The notes under the pieces are model-generated. The model was not told the DNA's origin. It was given only the letters and a program-made list of their open reading frames with translations, and did not search any database. The position numbers and the translations under genes are program-made. A DNA stretch of 64,000 bases from an uncultured Pseudomonadota bacterium (GTDB lineage Bacteria > Pseudomonadota > Gammaproteobacteria > Steroidobacterales > Steroidobacteraceae): the NCBI GenBank assembly GCA_903838705.1, contig CAILZL010000004.1, positions 124,001-188,000 of the forward strand, in the 5' to 3' direction. This document shows positions 12,176 to 21,185 of the stretch, piece after piece. Position 1 is the first letter of the stretch; each line of letters begins with the position of its first letter.

Positions 12176-13539
12176 GCGCGCATCAACCGGTAACAATCGC
12201 CGGTGCCGGGCTCGCAGGTTGTCTGATGGCCATCCTGCTTGGTAAACGAGGTGTGCCGGTTCGATTGATTGAACGTCGCCCCGATCTGCGCAAACACTCA
12301 CTGCCTGCCGGACGTTCGATCAATCTCGCGCTGGCAGATCGTGGCATTCATGCACTGAAGCAGGCAGGGGTATTTGAAGCCGTCGAACCATTGCTGACTG
12401 CCATGCCCGGCCGCTGTCTGCATGATGTCAATGGCGGCACACAGTTCTTCCGATACGGTCAGCGCGAGCATGAAGTCATTTATTCCATCTCTCGACCAGG
12501 CCTTAATCAACTGCTACTGAACCATGCCGAGCAACTACCTGCTGTTGAAATTCAATTTTCAACTGCCTGCAATCATGTCGATCTGAAGCAGCGACAACTA
12601 ACACTCCAGAATTCTGAAACATCACAAACAAGCGTGGAGGGTTACTCGACTCTGATCGCTGCTGATGGCTCCGCCTCAGTAGTCAGACAGGCAATTTCGG
12701 ACGGCCGACAGTCACATACAAGCATCGACTTCTTACCACATGGTTACAAGGAATTGTCCTTGCCTGCCACCCCATCAGGGCAGCATCAACTGGAACCACA
12801 TGCACTGCATATCTGGCCACGCGGTGGATTCATGTTGATTGCCCTGCCGAATGTGGATGGTTCATTCACCGTCACACTATTCCTCCCTTATGAAAACACT
12901 GAAAATCCCGCTGAATGCTTCAATGGTCTGCATGATCAGAATGTAATTCAGGCATTCTTCAAGAAACACTTTCCTGATGCACTGTCATTGATGCCTGATC
13001 TGGCAGAAGAATTCCTCACTCATCCCACCGGCAGAATGTCGACAGTACGCTGCTCCCGCTGGACGGATGGGCAAAGCGCATTATTAATCGGTGATGCGGC
13101 ACACGCCATCGTGCCATTCCATGGCCAGGGCATGAACTGTGCATTTGAAGACTGTGTAGAACTGGACGCACTGATGCAGCAGTACACACCCGCCAGCGCC
13201 TTCACCAGATTCGAAAAACTGCGTAAACCCAACGCCAATGCCATTGCAGATATGGCACTGGAGAATTATCTTGAGATGCGCGATAGCGTGCGTCATCCCA
13301 GATTCCTTCTGCAAAAGGAACTTTCGTTCAAACTGGAACAGGCACATCCGCAGCGTTTCATTCCACGCTATTCGATGGTGATGTTCCACCATGAAATTCC
13401 GTATGTCATGGCTTATCAGCGCGGAAAGATACAGACGGAAATTCTCGATGACCTCACAGCTGATATTCATCATCTGGATCAGGTGAACATGAGCCGGGCT
13501 ACAGCGATGATCAATTCAAAACTGGACCCGGTCCGGTAA
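12172..13539 (+). CDS. kmo: Kynurenine 3-monooxygenase
   Basis: 455-residue flavoprotein hydroxylase. FAD-binding GAGLAGCLMAILLGKRG at the N-terminus, RSINLALADRG for substrate-side contacts, and the second FAD motif LLIGDAAHAIVPFHGQGMN are intact. It hydroxylates kynurenine with NADPH and O2. The C-terminal ~60 residues are mildly hydrophobic as in the family but no clear membrane helix is seen. GTG start at 12172 overlaps the kynU stop. Last gene of the operon. Confidence 0.94.
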   Translation: MSAHQPVTIAGAGLAGCLMAILLGKRGVPVRLIERRPDLRKHSLPAGRSINLALADRGIHALKQAGVFEAVEPLLTAMPGRCLHDVNGGTQFFRYGQREHEVIYSISRPGLNQLLLNHAEQLPAVEIQFSTACNHVDLKQRQLTLQNSETSQTSVEGYSTLIAADGSASVVRQAISDGRQSHTSIDFLPHGYKELSLPATPSGQHQLEPHALHIWPRGGFMLIALPNVDGSFTVTLFLPYENTENPAECFNGLHDQNVIQAFFKKHFPDALSLMPDLAEEFLTHPTGRMSTVRCSRWTDGQSALLIGDAAHAIVPFHGQGMNCAFEDCVELDALMQQYTPASAFTRFEKLRKPNANAIADMALENYLEMRDSVRHPRFLLQKELSFKLEQAHPQRFIPRYSMVMFHHEIPYVMAYQRGKIQTEILDDLTADIHHLDQVNMSRATAMINSKLDPVR

Positions 13540-13557
13540 TGTACCTGTACGTACCCT

Positions 13558-13586
13558 CAAGATGCTGCCGGATCAATTGCGGTAAC
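13558..13586 (+). repeat. 29-bp imperfect direct repeat, copy 2
   Basis: Copy downstream of kmo, 19 bases after its stop; pairs with 9495-9523 in the same orientation, so the two copies bracket the four-gene kynurenine operon. Confidence 0.5.
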
Positions 13587-13601
13587 TTAGCATCAGGAGA
13601 G

Positions 13602-14324
13602 TCAATTAATGACCTTATACAAGCGTTCATCGAGCGGACTGCCTGTCTTCGGTTCCAGTTGATTGCGGAATGAACGCGTATAATCTGCGGCCATATTCCG
13701 CATGTATGAAGCATTATCCTTCCAGACTGAAACCAGCGTGAAATGATTGCTGCGTGTATTTCCCTGCAGAACATTGCAGTACACGTTGCCCGGAGCCGAT
13801 CGACTCTCCTCTGCATATTGCTGAAGGAGACTGTCCATCCCTTGAGCTCCACCGGCAATATCAACATGAGTCAATACCAGAACAGCAGTTTCTGATACTC
13901 GATTCAGCTCCACATCCATCAACAGGGAATGATAGGGCCGCTGGTCATAACTGCCTGTTCGCAGCAGACGTAATTTATCCTGAAGGTTCGCATAGGTTGC
14001 ACTGCCCAGATGTCCCTCAAATGCAGCATTACTCTGCCATTTCTCAATGATCGCGAGTCGACCCGCCCGATCGAGCTGCTCCAGCAGCGTGATGCTGCCG
14101 TATCCAGCCTGCGTATTGCTGGTTTCGCGATACTGTTTTAATGCAGCAAGTGCACTATTGACGGATTCAGGCAGTACATCAACATACGTGACGGCATGAA
14201 CGGCCGCCGATTCATTAACTTGTGAATATGCCGGAACGCTCAGCAGAATCAGCAGACCATTCAGCATGAAACATCTGCAAATCACACGTAGTTGATGCAT
14301 TCCGCTGCTTTTCCAGAATCTCAT
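13602..14324 (-). CDS. Exported tandem ABM (antibiotic-biosynthesis-monooxygenase-like) domain protein
   Basis: 240 residues: a signal peptide (hydrophobic MLNGLLILLSVPAYS, residues ~20-34) followed by two ferredoxin-like ABM repeats. Repeat 1 spans ~43-125 (VTYVDVLPE ... LEQLDRAGRLAIIEKWQS ... FEGHLG), repeat 2 ~145-230 (VLVLTHVDIAGG ... NHFTLVSVWKDNASY). Such domains act in quinone oxidation, heme degradation or as ligand-binding modules; nothing here selects one. Shorter starts (Met9 or Met20) would still keep the signal peptide. It lies 27 bases downstream of the exported oxidoreductase-like lipoprotein, probably in one transcript. Confidence 0.65.
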   Translation of the reverse strand: MRFWKSSGMHQLRVICRCFMLNGLLILLSVPAYSQVNESAAVHAVTYVDVLPESVNSALAALKQYRETSNTQAGYGSITLLEQLDRAGRLAIIEKWQSNAAFEGHLGSATYANLQDKLRLLRTGSYDQRPYHSLLMDVELNRVSETAVLVLTHVDIAGGAQGMDSLLQQYAEESRSAPGNVYCNVLQGNTRSNHFTLVSVWKDNASYMRNMAADYTRSFRNQLEPKTGSPLDERLYKVIN

Positions 14325-14351
14325 GGGTGCAAATTACTTAATCAGCTTAAG

Positions 14352-15551
14352 CTATTTCTGCTTTGCTCTGGCTGCATCAACCAGCAATACAACCTTACCC
14401 TCAGTACTACCTTCATGGTTTTTATCCTGAGCAATCGCCGCCTGCTCCAGCGGGTATGTCGCATCCACATGCAACTTCAGCTTGCCGGCCTGAGCCAAAT
14501 TGCTAATCTCAGCCAGCAATTCAGCATCAGTCAGTGCGCTGGCAGCTGAGGCGCCGCTGATCGCTATGCAGGTTACGCCTGCCGCTGCACAGGCTGCTGC
14601 ACCGGGCACACCTGAAACACTGGTCATCACCCCGCCCTGCTTCATGATTTTGAGTGCCCGGGTTGCAGTTTCGACACCCACGGTTTCAATCACTACATCC
14701 ACGGGTTGTCTGACCACTTCTTCAAATTTGACCTGCTTGTAGTCAATGGGCTCGTCCACCCCGATAGACCGGAGATAATCATGATGAATGCTGGATGCCG
14801 TGCCCAGTACATATGCACCGCGTGCCTTGACGATTTGAGCAACTGAGCTGCCAATGCCACCGGCAATGCCATCAATGAACACGCGCTGACCTGCTCGGAC
14901 ATTGGCCTGATTGACTGCACGCAGAGCAGTAATGCCCACTGTTCCCAATCCTGAGGCCTCTGCATAGGTCAGGCCGGTGGGCTTAGCCGCCACCCTGCTG
15001 ACTGGCGCGATTGCATATTGTGCATATGCACCATTCAGTGAGCCGCCCTGACCGGAATTGATCTTGGCAAAAACAGCATCCCCGACTTTAAAGCTGGTGA
15101 CACCTGCACCCACCCGGGCCACCACTCCTGAAAAATCCAGACCGGGAACACTTTTCGCTATAGCACCCTGCGCAGGAGTACCACCCGCGGCGCCAGCCTG
15201 AGCCGGGCCAGCTGCCATTCCTTCTCCTCCTGGCACTGGCCCTGCCGCCATCCCGGCTGCCATGCCGCCTCCCTGCCGGTTGCGCCAGTCAATAGGGTTG
15301 ATCGCAGCGGCATAAATCCGGATCAGCACCTGTCCCTCGCCCGGCTCCAGAACAGGTATGGATTGCAGGCTCAATACTTCAGGGCCGCCATTGCCTGACT
15401 GTACGATTGCGCTCTGCTGTGATGGTATTACCAGCGACTCTGCCTGCCGTTCCGCACCGGACTGCCGGCTGGTATCCGGACTGATACTGCATGCAGCCAG
15501 CATTGTCAGACTTACTGTGATCTGCACAGCCACAGACAGGTAATATTTCAT
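14352..15551 (-). CDS. Lipoprotein with zinc-less quinone-oxidoreductase/alcohol dehydrogenase (MDR) fold
   Basis: 399 residues. The N-terminus is a lipoprotein signal with lipobox LAAC (Cys20). From ~40 follows an MDR catalytic domain (GEGQVLIRIYAAAINPIDWR; VPGLDFSGVVARVG) and a Rossmann domain with IDGIAGGIGSSVAQIVKARG. Between the conserved DWRNRQ and VPGLDFSG is a Gly/Ala/Met/Pro-rich insert (~97-135) with three MAAG units. A membrane-anchored, apparently periplasmic protein of a cytosolic NADPH-dependent family is unusual. A good Shine-Dalgarno (GAGGTGGG) precedes ATG 15551, so the signal sequence is probably translated. Confidence 0.75.
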   Translation of the reverse strand: MKYYLSVAVQITVSLTMLAACSISPDTSRQSGAERQAESLVIPSQQSAIVQSGNGGPEVLSLQSIPVLEPGEGQVLIRIYAAAINPIDWRNRQGGGMAAGMAAGPVPGGEGMAAGPAQAGAAGGTPAQGAIAKSVPGLDFSGVVARVGAGVTSFKVGDAVFAKINSGQGGSLNGAYAQYAIAPVSRVAAKPTGLTYAEASGLGTVGITALRAVNQANVRAGQRVFIDGIAGGIGSSVAQIVKARGAYVLGTASSIHHDYLRSIGVDEPIDYKQVKFEEVVRQPVDVVIETVGVETATRALKIMKQGGVMTSVSGVPGAAACAAAGVTCIAISGASAASALTDAELLAEISNLAQAGKLKLHVDATYPLEQAAIAQDKNHEGSTEGKVVLLVDAARAKQK

Positions 15552-15726
15552 GATCCCACCTCAAGGTTTGTAAATCATTATTCAATACTATAGTGCGTTA
15601 ACCGAGGACTCAGACAGATCCAGTCTGCAATGAACCCCGGAACCCTGTACGAATTTTTCAGCAAATCAGGACGGCACTTTCCCACCCTGAACGATAGAAT
15701 GGCTCCACACGCCAGAACCATACACC

Positions 15727-16416
15727 ATGCACATACTGCTTGTTGAAGATCATCAGGACATCGCTGAAAACATCAGCGACTACTTTATTGCCAAAGGATA
15801 TCAGGTCACACATGCCAGTGATGGCATTCAGGGCCTGGCACTCGCACGCGCCAGCCAGCATGATGTGATCGTGCTGGATGTCATGCTGCCGGGCATGAGC
15901 GGCATCGAGCTTTGTCGCCAGTTACGCAGTACCCACACCGTTACCACGCCTGTGCTGATGCTGACTGCCAGAGATATGCTGTCGGACAAGGTGGCCGGCT
16001 TTGATGCAGGGGCGGATGATTACCTGATCAAACCCTTCTCTCTGGTGGAACTGGAGATGCGTCTCAAGGCTCTGACGCGACGTCACGCGCCTGCCACTGC
16101 GGCAACCACCCTTACAATCAGCGACCTTACCTTTGATCTGTGTACGCTGGAAGCCGAACGAGCCGGTCAACCCATCAAGCTCAACCCGACCACTCGCCGG
16201 CTGCTGTCCATACTGATGCAGAATACGCATCGGGTCGTCACCCGCATCGAACTTGAACAGGCCATCTGGGGTTTTGAAACCCCTGAAGCAGATGTGCTAC
16301 GCACTCACATGCACACCTTGCGGACGGCCATCGACAAGGGATTCACCCCACGCCTGCTGCATACCATCCATGGCACGGGTTATCGATTGTTCGTTGACCC
16401 GGACGACTCACAATAA
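15727..16416 (+). CDS. OmpR/PhoB-family response regulator
   Basis: 229 residues: receiver domain 1-~115 with acidic pair in LLVEDHQD, phospho-acceptor Asp51 (VIVLDVMLPG), Thr in LMLTARD and Lys in YLIKPF; winged-helix DNA-binding domain ~130-225 (TRRLLSILMQN ... VRTHMHTLR-type recognition region, HTIHGTGYRLF). Transcribed with the following histidine kinase (ATG overlaps the stop TAA). Targets are unknown; the divergent exported oxidoreductase-like lipoprotein is a candidate because of its position. Confidence 0.88.
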   Translation: MHILLVEDHQDIAENISDYFIAKGYQVTHASDGIQGLALARASQHDVIVLDVMLPGMSGIELCRQLRSTHTVTTPVLMLTARDMLSDKVAGFDAGADDYLIKPFSLVELEMRLKALTRRHAPATAATTLTISDLTFDLCTLEAERAGQPIKLNPTTRRLLSILMQNTHRVVTRIELEQAIWGFETPEADVLRTHMHTLRTAIDKGFTPRLLHTIHGTGYRLFVDPDDSQ

Positions 16417-17711
16417 TGTTGCGCTGGCCGGATATTGAAGTAGCCGGAATCAATCTGGCACATATGAACCTGCGACAGCGGATCGCAGGCACCATGCTGG
16501 CGCTGGTCACTGCCGCTGGTGTGATTCTGGCGGTATCAACATTAGTGGCCAACCGTCGACTCGAACAGAACGTCACCTACGACCTGCTTTCCGAAGAACT
16601 CAATCACTATCAGCAGCGTCTGCATCAGGATCCGGGCATTGAGCCGTTGCACTCAGCACAGCTGAACATCTACCGGTCACGAGATCTGGCAGAGCTGCCT
16701 CCTGAAATTGCGCGCTATGCACCCGGGCAGTATGGCCCGGTGCGTATCAACAATCATTACCTGCGTATTCTGGTAAGAGATACGGAATTCGGTCGCCTGT
16801 ACATCACTTATGACATCAGTACACAGCTTGTTTATCAACGCATCGTTGCAACGATTCTCGCAATTGGGCTGATCGCCACGCTGATCCTCACGGCTTGGGT
16901 GGCCTATGCCCTGTCGGGCCGGCTGGTGGACCCGATCAAACAGCTGGCATCTCGTCTGAATGCCATTGATCCAGGCGAGCGACAGTTACGCATCAGTGGC
17001 GACTTTCATGGCAATGAACTGGAGCCCATCGCCAGCTCAGTGGATACTTTCCTGGAACGGCTGGATGGATTTGTTGAACGGGAACAGTCATTCACCTCCA
17101 CTGCCAGTCATGAGCTGCGAACACCACTGGCCGTTATTCAGGGAGCGGTTGAATTACTCGAGGATCAGCACGCAGGCAAGCCCCACTCGCAAAAGGCCCT
17201 GTCGCGTATCCAGCGTGCCGTACGAGAAATGGCAGACTTCACTGACGCTTTGCTGTTGCTCTCGCGTGAAGAGCGTCAGGTCAATGCAAGTGACACGATT
17301 TGTGATCTGAACACGCTGATTCCACGTATTGTCGAGGATCAGCAGATCACCTCGGCGCACCAGTCTTTACAGTTCAACCTCGCATCCCGCCAGCCAGCCA
17401 GAGTTTCTGCACCGGACAGTATGGTGACCATGGTCGTCAGTAATGTCATCCGCAATGCCCTGCAACATAGTGAAGGGCATCCGGTGCAATGTCGCCTTGA
17501 GGGAGCGGAATTCACCGTCAGCAATCATGGGCAGATCGCCGCAGAACAGCTTGAGCACATTTTCAAGCGTGGGTACACCACTCGCAGTGGCGGCCACGGC
17601 ATGGGACTGTATCTGGCAAAACGGATTTGCGACCGCTATGGCTGGAAAATCACCGTTGCCAACAAGGATGACCATGTCGATGCCCACATTTCATTTATTA
17701 ATAACGCATAA
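16416..17711 (+). CDS. Membrane sensor histidine kinase
   Basis: 431 residues. TM1 about 23-45 and TM2 about 146-168 flank a ~100-residue periplasmic sensor; then HAMP (VAYALSGRLVDPIKQLASRL), a dimerisation/phosphorylation helix with H-box ASHELRTPLAV, and a HATPase domain with N-box NVIRNALQHS and G-box GGHGMGLYLAKRIC. It phosphorylates the response regulator encoded just upstream. The start at 16416 overlaps the regulator stop by one base; ATG 16464 (MNLRQR) is a shorter alternative that keeps TM1. Confidence 0.87.
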   Translation: MLRWPDIEVAGINLAHMNLRQRIAGTMLALVTAAGVILAVSTLVANRRLEQNVTYDLLSEELNHYQQRLHQDPGIEPLHSAQLNIYRSRDLAELPPEIARYAPGQYGPVRINNHYLRILVRDTEFGRLYITYDISTQLVYQRIVATILAIGLIATLILTAWVAYALSGRLVDPIKQLASRLNAIDPGERQLRISGDFHGNELEPIASSVDTFLERLDGFVEREQSFTSTASHELRTPLAVIQGAVELLEDQHAGKPHSQKALSRIQRAVREMADFTDALLLLSREERQVNASDTICDLNTLIPRIVEDQQITSAHQSLQFNLASRQPARVSAPDSMVTMVVSNVIRNALQHSEGHPVQCRLEGAEFTVSNHGQIAAEQLEHIFKRGYTTRSGGHGMGLYLAKRICDRYGWKITVANKDDHVDAHISFINNA

Positions 17712-17775
17712 ACACGGCGACGGGTGATGCGCTCCGTTAAACTGCCTGTTTATATACATCCAGACTGACCCGTCC

Positions 17776-19377
17776 ATGACTGAACGCGAACAGATGCAAT
17801 ACGACTACCTGGTGGCAGGTGCCGGCCCGGCTGGTCTGGCCAGCGCTATTCGTCTGAAGCAATTGCAACCCGATGCGGCAATTTGCGTACTGGAAAAAGC
17901 GGCTTCACTGGGCGCACATTCAATTTCTGGTGCGGTACTTGAACCCGGCCCACTGAATGCACTGCTGCCTGACTGGCGAAACAATTATCCGGGCATGGTT
18001 GTAGTGGCCGTTGAAGATGAGTTCCGTTACCTGACTCGCCGCAAATCTTATCGGCTGCCTTTGCCACCGCCCATGCGCAATCACGGCAACCTGATCGTCT
18101 CGCTGAGTCAGCTTACTGCCTGGCTGGGTTCACAAGCAGAAACACTGGGCATTGATATTTTTCCGGGTTTTGCAGCGTCCCTGCCACTCTACAACGAGCA
18201 AGGCAGCGTGATCGGGGTACAGATCGGCGATATGGGACTGAATGCCGACGGTACTGAAGGCGCAAACTACTCTCCGGGTGTAGAAATTATCGCTGGCACC
18301 ACACTGGTGGCTGAAGGATGTCGAGGTTCACTGGCAAAGCAACTGATTCAACGCTTCAAACTTGATGCAGATAAATCCCCGCCCACATTCGGTCTGGGCT
18401 TCAAGGAACTCTGGCAGTTGCCACCAGGTCGGGTAAAACCTGGACTGATCCAGCACAGTGCCGGCTGGCCACTGGACAGCAAAACTTATGGCGGCAGTTT
18501 CCTGTACCACCTCGACAATGATCGTGTGTACCTTGGATTTGTAGTAGGTCTGGATTATCAGGATCCACGCTTCACTCCTTTTGAGGCATTCCAGCAATTC
18601 AAGCATCACCCTTCAATACATGGCTTGCTGGAAGGTGGTGAAATATTGTCAGCCGGAGCACGCACCATCGCTGCAGGCGGCTGGCAATCCTTGCCCAAAA
18701 TGGAAATGCCGGGTGCGCTGTTGATAGGTGATTCGGCCGGTACCTTGAATGTTGCCAAGATCAAGGGCATCCACCAGGCAATTCGTTCCGGTGTGGCTGC
18801 TGCCGAACATCTGGTGACACAGGGATCTACAGCCGGCTTTGATTCATACTGGAGAAAATCCGCCGGTGGCAGTGAGCTGTTCAAAGTTCGCAATATCAAA
18901 CCCGGATTCAAACATGGCTTCTGGGCCGGGCTGGTAAACGGAGCACTGGAAACGTTTACCGATGGCAGAACACCCTGGACCCTGCAAAATCATGCTGATG
19001 CCACACAACTTAAAACACTGACCGATTACACATCGCCCGAACGTCACTGGCTGGAACGTGACCTGCCCCCACGCGACCGGCTGTCCTCCGTATTCTTTGC
19101 GAATAACGCGCATGAAGAATCACAACCTGTACACCTGAAGGTGAGCGACACCACCATCTGTGCAACCAAGTGCGCAAATGAGTTTGGCAATCCCTGTGAA
19201 CGCTTCTGCCCTGCCGGAGTATATGAGATGGTCACAGATGATTCCGGAAACAGGCAGCTACAGATAAACGCCGCCAACTGCGTGCATTGCAAAGCCTGCG
19301 ATATCAAAGACCCGTACGGCATTATCACCTGGACTCCACCTGAAGGGGGATCAGGCCCCAATTATCAGGATCTGTAA
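17776..19377 (+). CDS. Electron transfer flavoprotein-ubiquinone oxidoreductase
   Basis: 533 residues, normal length. FAD loop GAGPAGLASAIRLK, LEKAASLGAHSISGAVLEP, membrane/ubiquinone region GFKELWQLPPG, and the C-terminal ferredoxin-like cluster with Cys in CERFCPAGVYE and CVHCKACDIKDP for one [4Fe-4S]. It passes electrons from ETF (fatty-acid and amino-acid dehydrogenases) to ubiquinone at the inner membrane. The etfAB genes are not in the window. The following zapE starts 5 bases downstream. Confidence 0.94.
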   Translation: MTEREQMQYDYLVAGAGPAGLASAIRLKQLQPDAAICVLEKAASLGAHSISGAVLEPGPLNALLPDWRNNYPGMVVVAVEDEFRYLTRRKSYRLPLPPPMRNHGNLIVSLSQLTAWLGSQAETLGIDIFPGFAASLPLYNEQGSVIGVQIGDMGLNADGTEGANYSPGVEIIAGTTLVAEGCRGSLAKQLIQRFKLDADKSPPTFGLGFKELWQLPPGRVKPGLIQHSAGWPLDSKTYGGSFLYHLDNDRVYLGFVVGLDYQDPRFTPFEAFQQFKHHPSIHGLLEGGEILSAGARTIAAGGWQSLPKMEMPGALLIGDSAGTLNVAKIKGIHQAIRSGVAAAEHLVTQGSTAGFDSYWRKSAGGSELFKVRNIKPGFKHGFWAGLVNGALETFTDGRTPWTLQNHADATQLKTLTDYTSPERHWLERDLPPRDRLSSVFFANNAHEESQPVHLKVSDTTICATKCANEFGNPCERFCPAGVYEMVTDDSGNRQLQINAANCVHCKACDIKDPYGIITWTPPEGGSGPNYQDL

Positions 19378-19382
19378 GTACC

Positions 19383-20534
19383 ATGCCCGGTAATCAGGAC
19401 CCACAACTGCATTCACAAACCCTGCTACAGGCGCGCCAGATCGACTCGCTTGTCGCGCACTATGAAAATGAATTGATTCGATTGGGGCACCAGGCCGATG
19501 CGACACAGCGCCATGCTGTTTTGCAACTTGATGATCTGCGTCGACGTCTGCTGATAAGCACTCAGCCCAGAAGCTTCTGGCAACGCCTGCTGCCGCGCCA
19601 GAACACTGAAACACAACTGGAGCGTGGCCTCTATTTCTGGGGTGGTGTCGGCCGCGGCAAAACCTGGTTGATGGATCTTTTCTATCACAGTCTGCCCTTC
19701 AAACAGAAACAGCGCAGCCACTTCCATCGCTACATGCAGTTCATTCATGAAGAACTGAAACGACACCGCGATCGCGCCGATCCACTGGACATCATCGCTG
19801 AACAGATCGCGCATAAAACTCGCGTACTGTGCTTCGATGAACTGTATGTCTCAGACATTGCCGATGCCATGCTGCTGGGCAACCTGTTTCGTGGTCTGTT
19901 TGATCGCGGCGTGACACTGGTGGCCACCTCCAATTGCGCACCCGATGAACTGTACAAGGACGGGTTGCAGCGGGTGCGCTTCCTGCCCACGATCAAACTG
20001 ATCAAGGAAAACACTCAGATTCTGAACATTGACAGTGGCATTGATTACCGCCTGCGGCATCTGGAGCATGCACGTACCTGGTTTGACAACCAGCAGCCCG
20101 GCACTCAACAGGAAATGCTTTCCCTGTTCATGCATCTTACGGAAGGTGCAAGCTCAGAGAACGGTAGCCTGGAACTCAATCATCGCAAACTCAAGGTAAA
20201 GCGGATCAGCAGCAACGCGTTGTGGTTTGAATTCAAGGAATTGTGCGATGGTCCGCGTGGCTCTGCGGATTACATTGAGCTGGCACGTTGCTACCACTCT
20301 ATTTTCATTTCCGGTATGCCGCAATTGAATGCCAGCACCGACAATCAGGCCCGACGCTTCATCAATCTGGTGGATGAATTTTATGATCGGGGTGTAAAGC
20401 TGTTTGTATCGGCAGCCACACCACCAGAAGACATTTATCAAGGCACGCAGCTCGGATTTGAATTCCGGCGCTGCCTGAGTCGTCTGACCGAAATGCAATC
20501 CAGAGAATACCTTTCCCTGCCACACAAGCCTTGA
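19383..20534 (+). CDS. zapE: Cell division ATPase ZapE (AFG1-like)
   Basis: 383-residue AAA-like ATPase. Walker A is WGGVGRGKTWLMDLFY, Walker B LCFDELYVSDIADAML, sensor region LVATSNCAPDELY, and the C-terminal RFINLVDEFYDRGVKLFVSA is characteristic of the AFG1/ZapE family. In E. coli ZapE associates with FtsZ and is needed under low oxygen or heat; the fungal homologue is mitochondrial. It lies right behind the ETF-QO gene. Confidence 0.92.
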   Translation: MPGNQDPQLHSQTLLQARQIDSLVAHYENELIRLGHQADATQRHAVLQLDDLRRRLLISTQPRSFWQRLLPRQNTETQLERGLYFWGGVGRGKTWLMDLFYHSLPFKQKQRSHFHRYMQFIHEELKRHRDRADPLDIIAEQIAHKTRVLCFDELYVSDIADAMLLGNLFRGLFDRGVTLVATSNCAPDELYKDGLQRVRFLPTIKLIKENTQILNIDSGIDYRLRHLEHARTWFDNQQPGTQQEMLSLFMHLTEGASSENGSLELNHRKLKVKRISSNALWFEFKELCDGPRGSADYIELARCYHSIFISGMPQLNASTDNQARRFINLVDEFYDRGVKLFVSAATPPEDIYQGTQLGFEFRRCLSRLTEMQSREYLSLPHKP

Positions 20535-20575
20535 ACCTGCAGTCTGACTATTTGTTACTCATTAAGGAGACTTCC

Positions 20576-21082
20576 ATGACTACCATATCCATGTATAACG
20601 CATCTGTTCCAGTTTTCATCAAGATGCTCAACAATCTCAATGCAATCCTCGGCAAGGCTGAGACCTGGTCAGAAGCAAAGAAAATCGATGAAAAATATCT
20701 GATGACAGCGCGAATCGCCCCGGACATGCTGCCTTTCACCAAGCAGATCCAGATCGCCACCGATGGCGTAAAAGGCTGTGCTGCGCGTCTGGCAGGTATC
20801 GAAGTTCCAAAGTATGAAGACAACGAAGCCAGTTTCGCTGACTTAAAAGCGCGTGTTGCCAAGACCATTGTGTTTCTTGAAACCATCAAGCCTGAGCAGG
20901 TCAATGGTTCTGAAGACAAACACATCGAACTCAAATTCGGCCCCAATTCCTTTTCATTCAAGGGCCTTGATTACCTGCTGACCTTCGTCAATCCCAACCT
21001 TTATTTCCATTTCACCACTGCCTACGCAATCCTGCGTCACAATGGTCTGGATATCGGCAAGAAGGATTTTCTCGGCGGTTGA
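20576..21082 (+). CDS. DUF1993 family protein
   Basis: 168-residue protein; helical, resembling DinB/YfiT-type four-helix bundles. SMYNASVPVFIKMLNNLNAIL at the N-terminus and the C-terminal NLYFHFTTAYAILRHNG are family hallmarks; the C-terminal His residues could bind metal. No function is established. ATG 20576 is chosen over 20531 because AAGGAGA precedes it at good spacing and the family begins at this Met. A strong hairpin follows the gene. Confidence 0.85.
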   Translation: MTTISMYNASVPVFIKMLNNLNAILGKAETWSEAKKIDEKYLMTARIAPDMLPFTKQIQIATDGVKGCAARLAGIEVPKYEDNEASFADLKARVAKTIVFLETIKPEQVNGSEDKHIELKFGPNSFSFKGLDYLLTFVNPNLYFHFTTAYAILRHNGLDIGKKDFLGG

Positions 21083-21096
21083 GTCTTTTGAATCAC

Positions 21097-21120
21097 GAGC
21101 GCGACTGACTGGTCGCGCTC
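21097..21120. terminator. Bidirectional intrinsic terminator-like hairpin
   Basis: GAGCGCGAC-TGACTG-GTCGCGCTC forms a 9-bp GC-rich stem with a 6-base loop between the convergent DUF1993 and FG-GAP genes; TGTTT follows on the plus strand. The U-tract is weak, but position and stem strength fit termination. Confidence 0.65.
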
Positions 21121-21185
21121 TGTTTACTGCTCAATTATTTTCCCTGGAATCGAACAAGTCACTGTAGTGATATTGCTTCACTACC

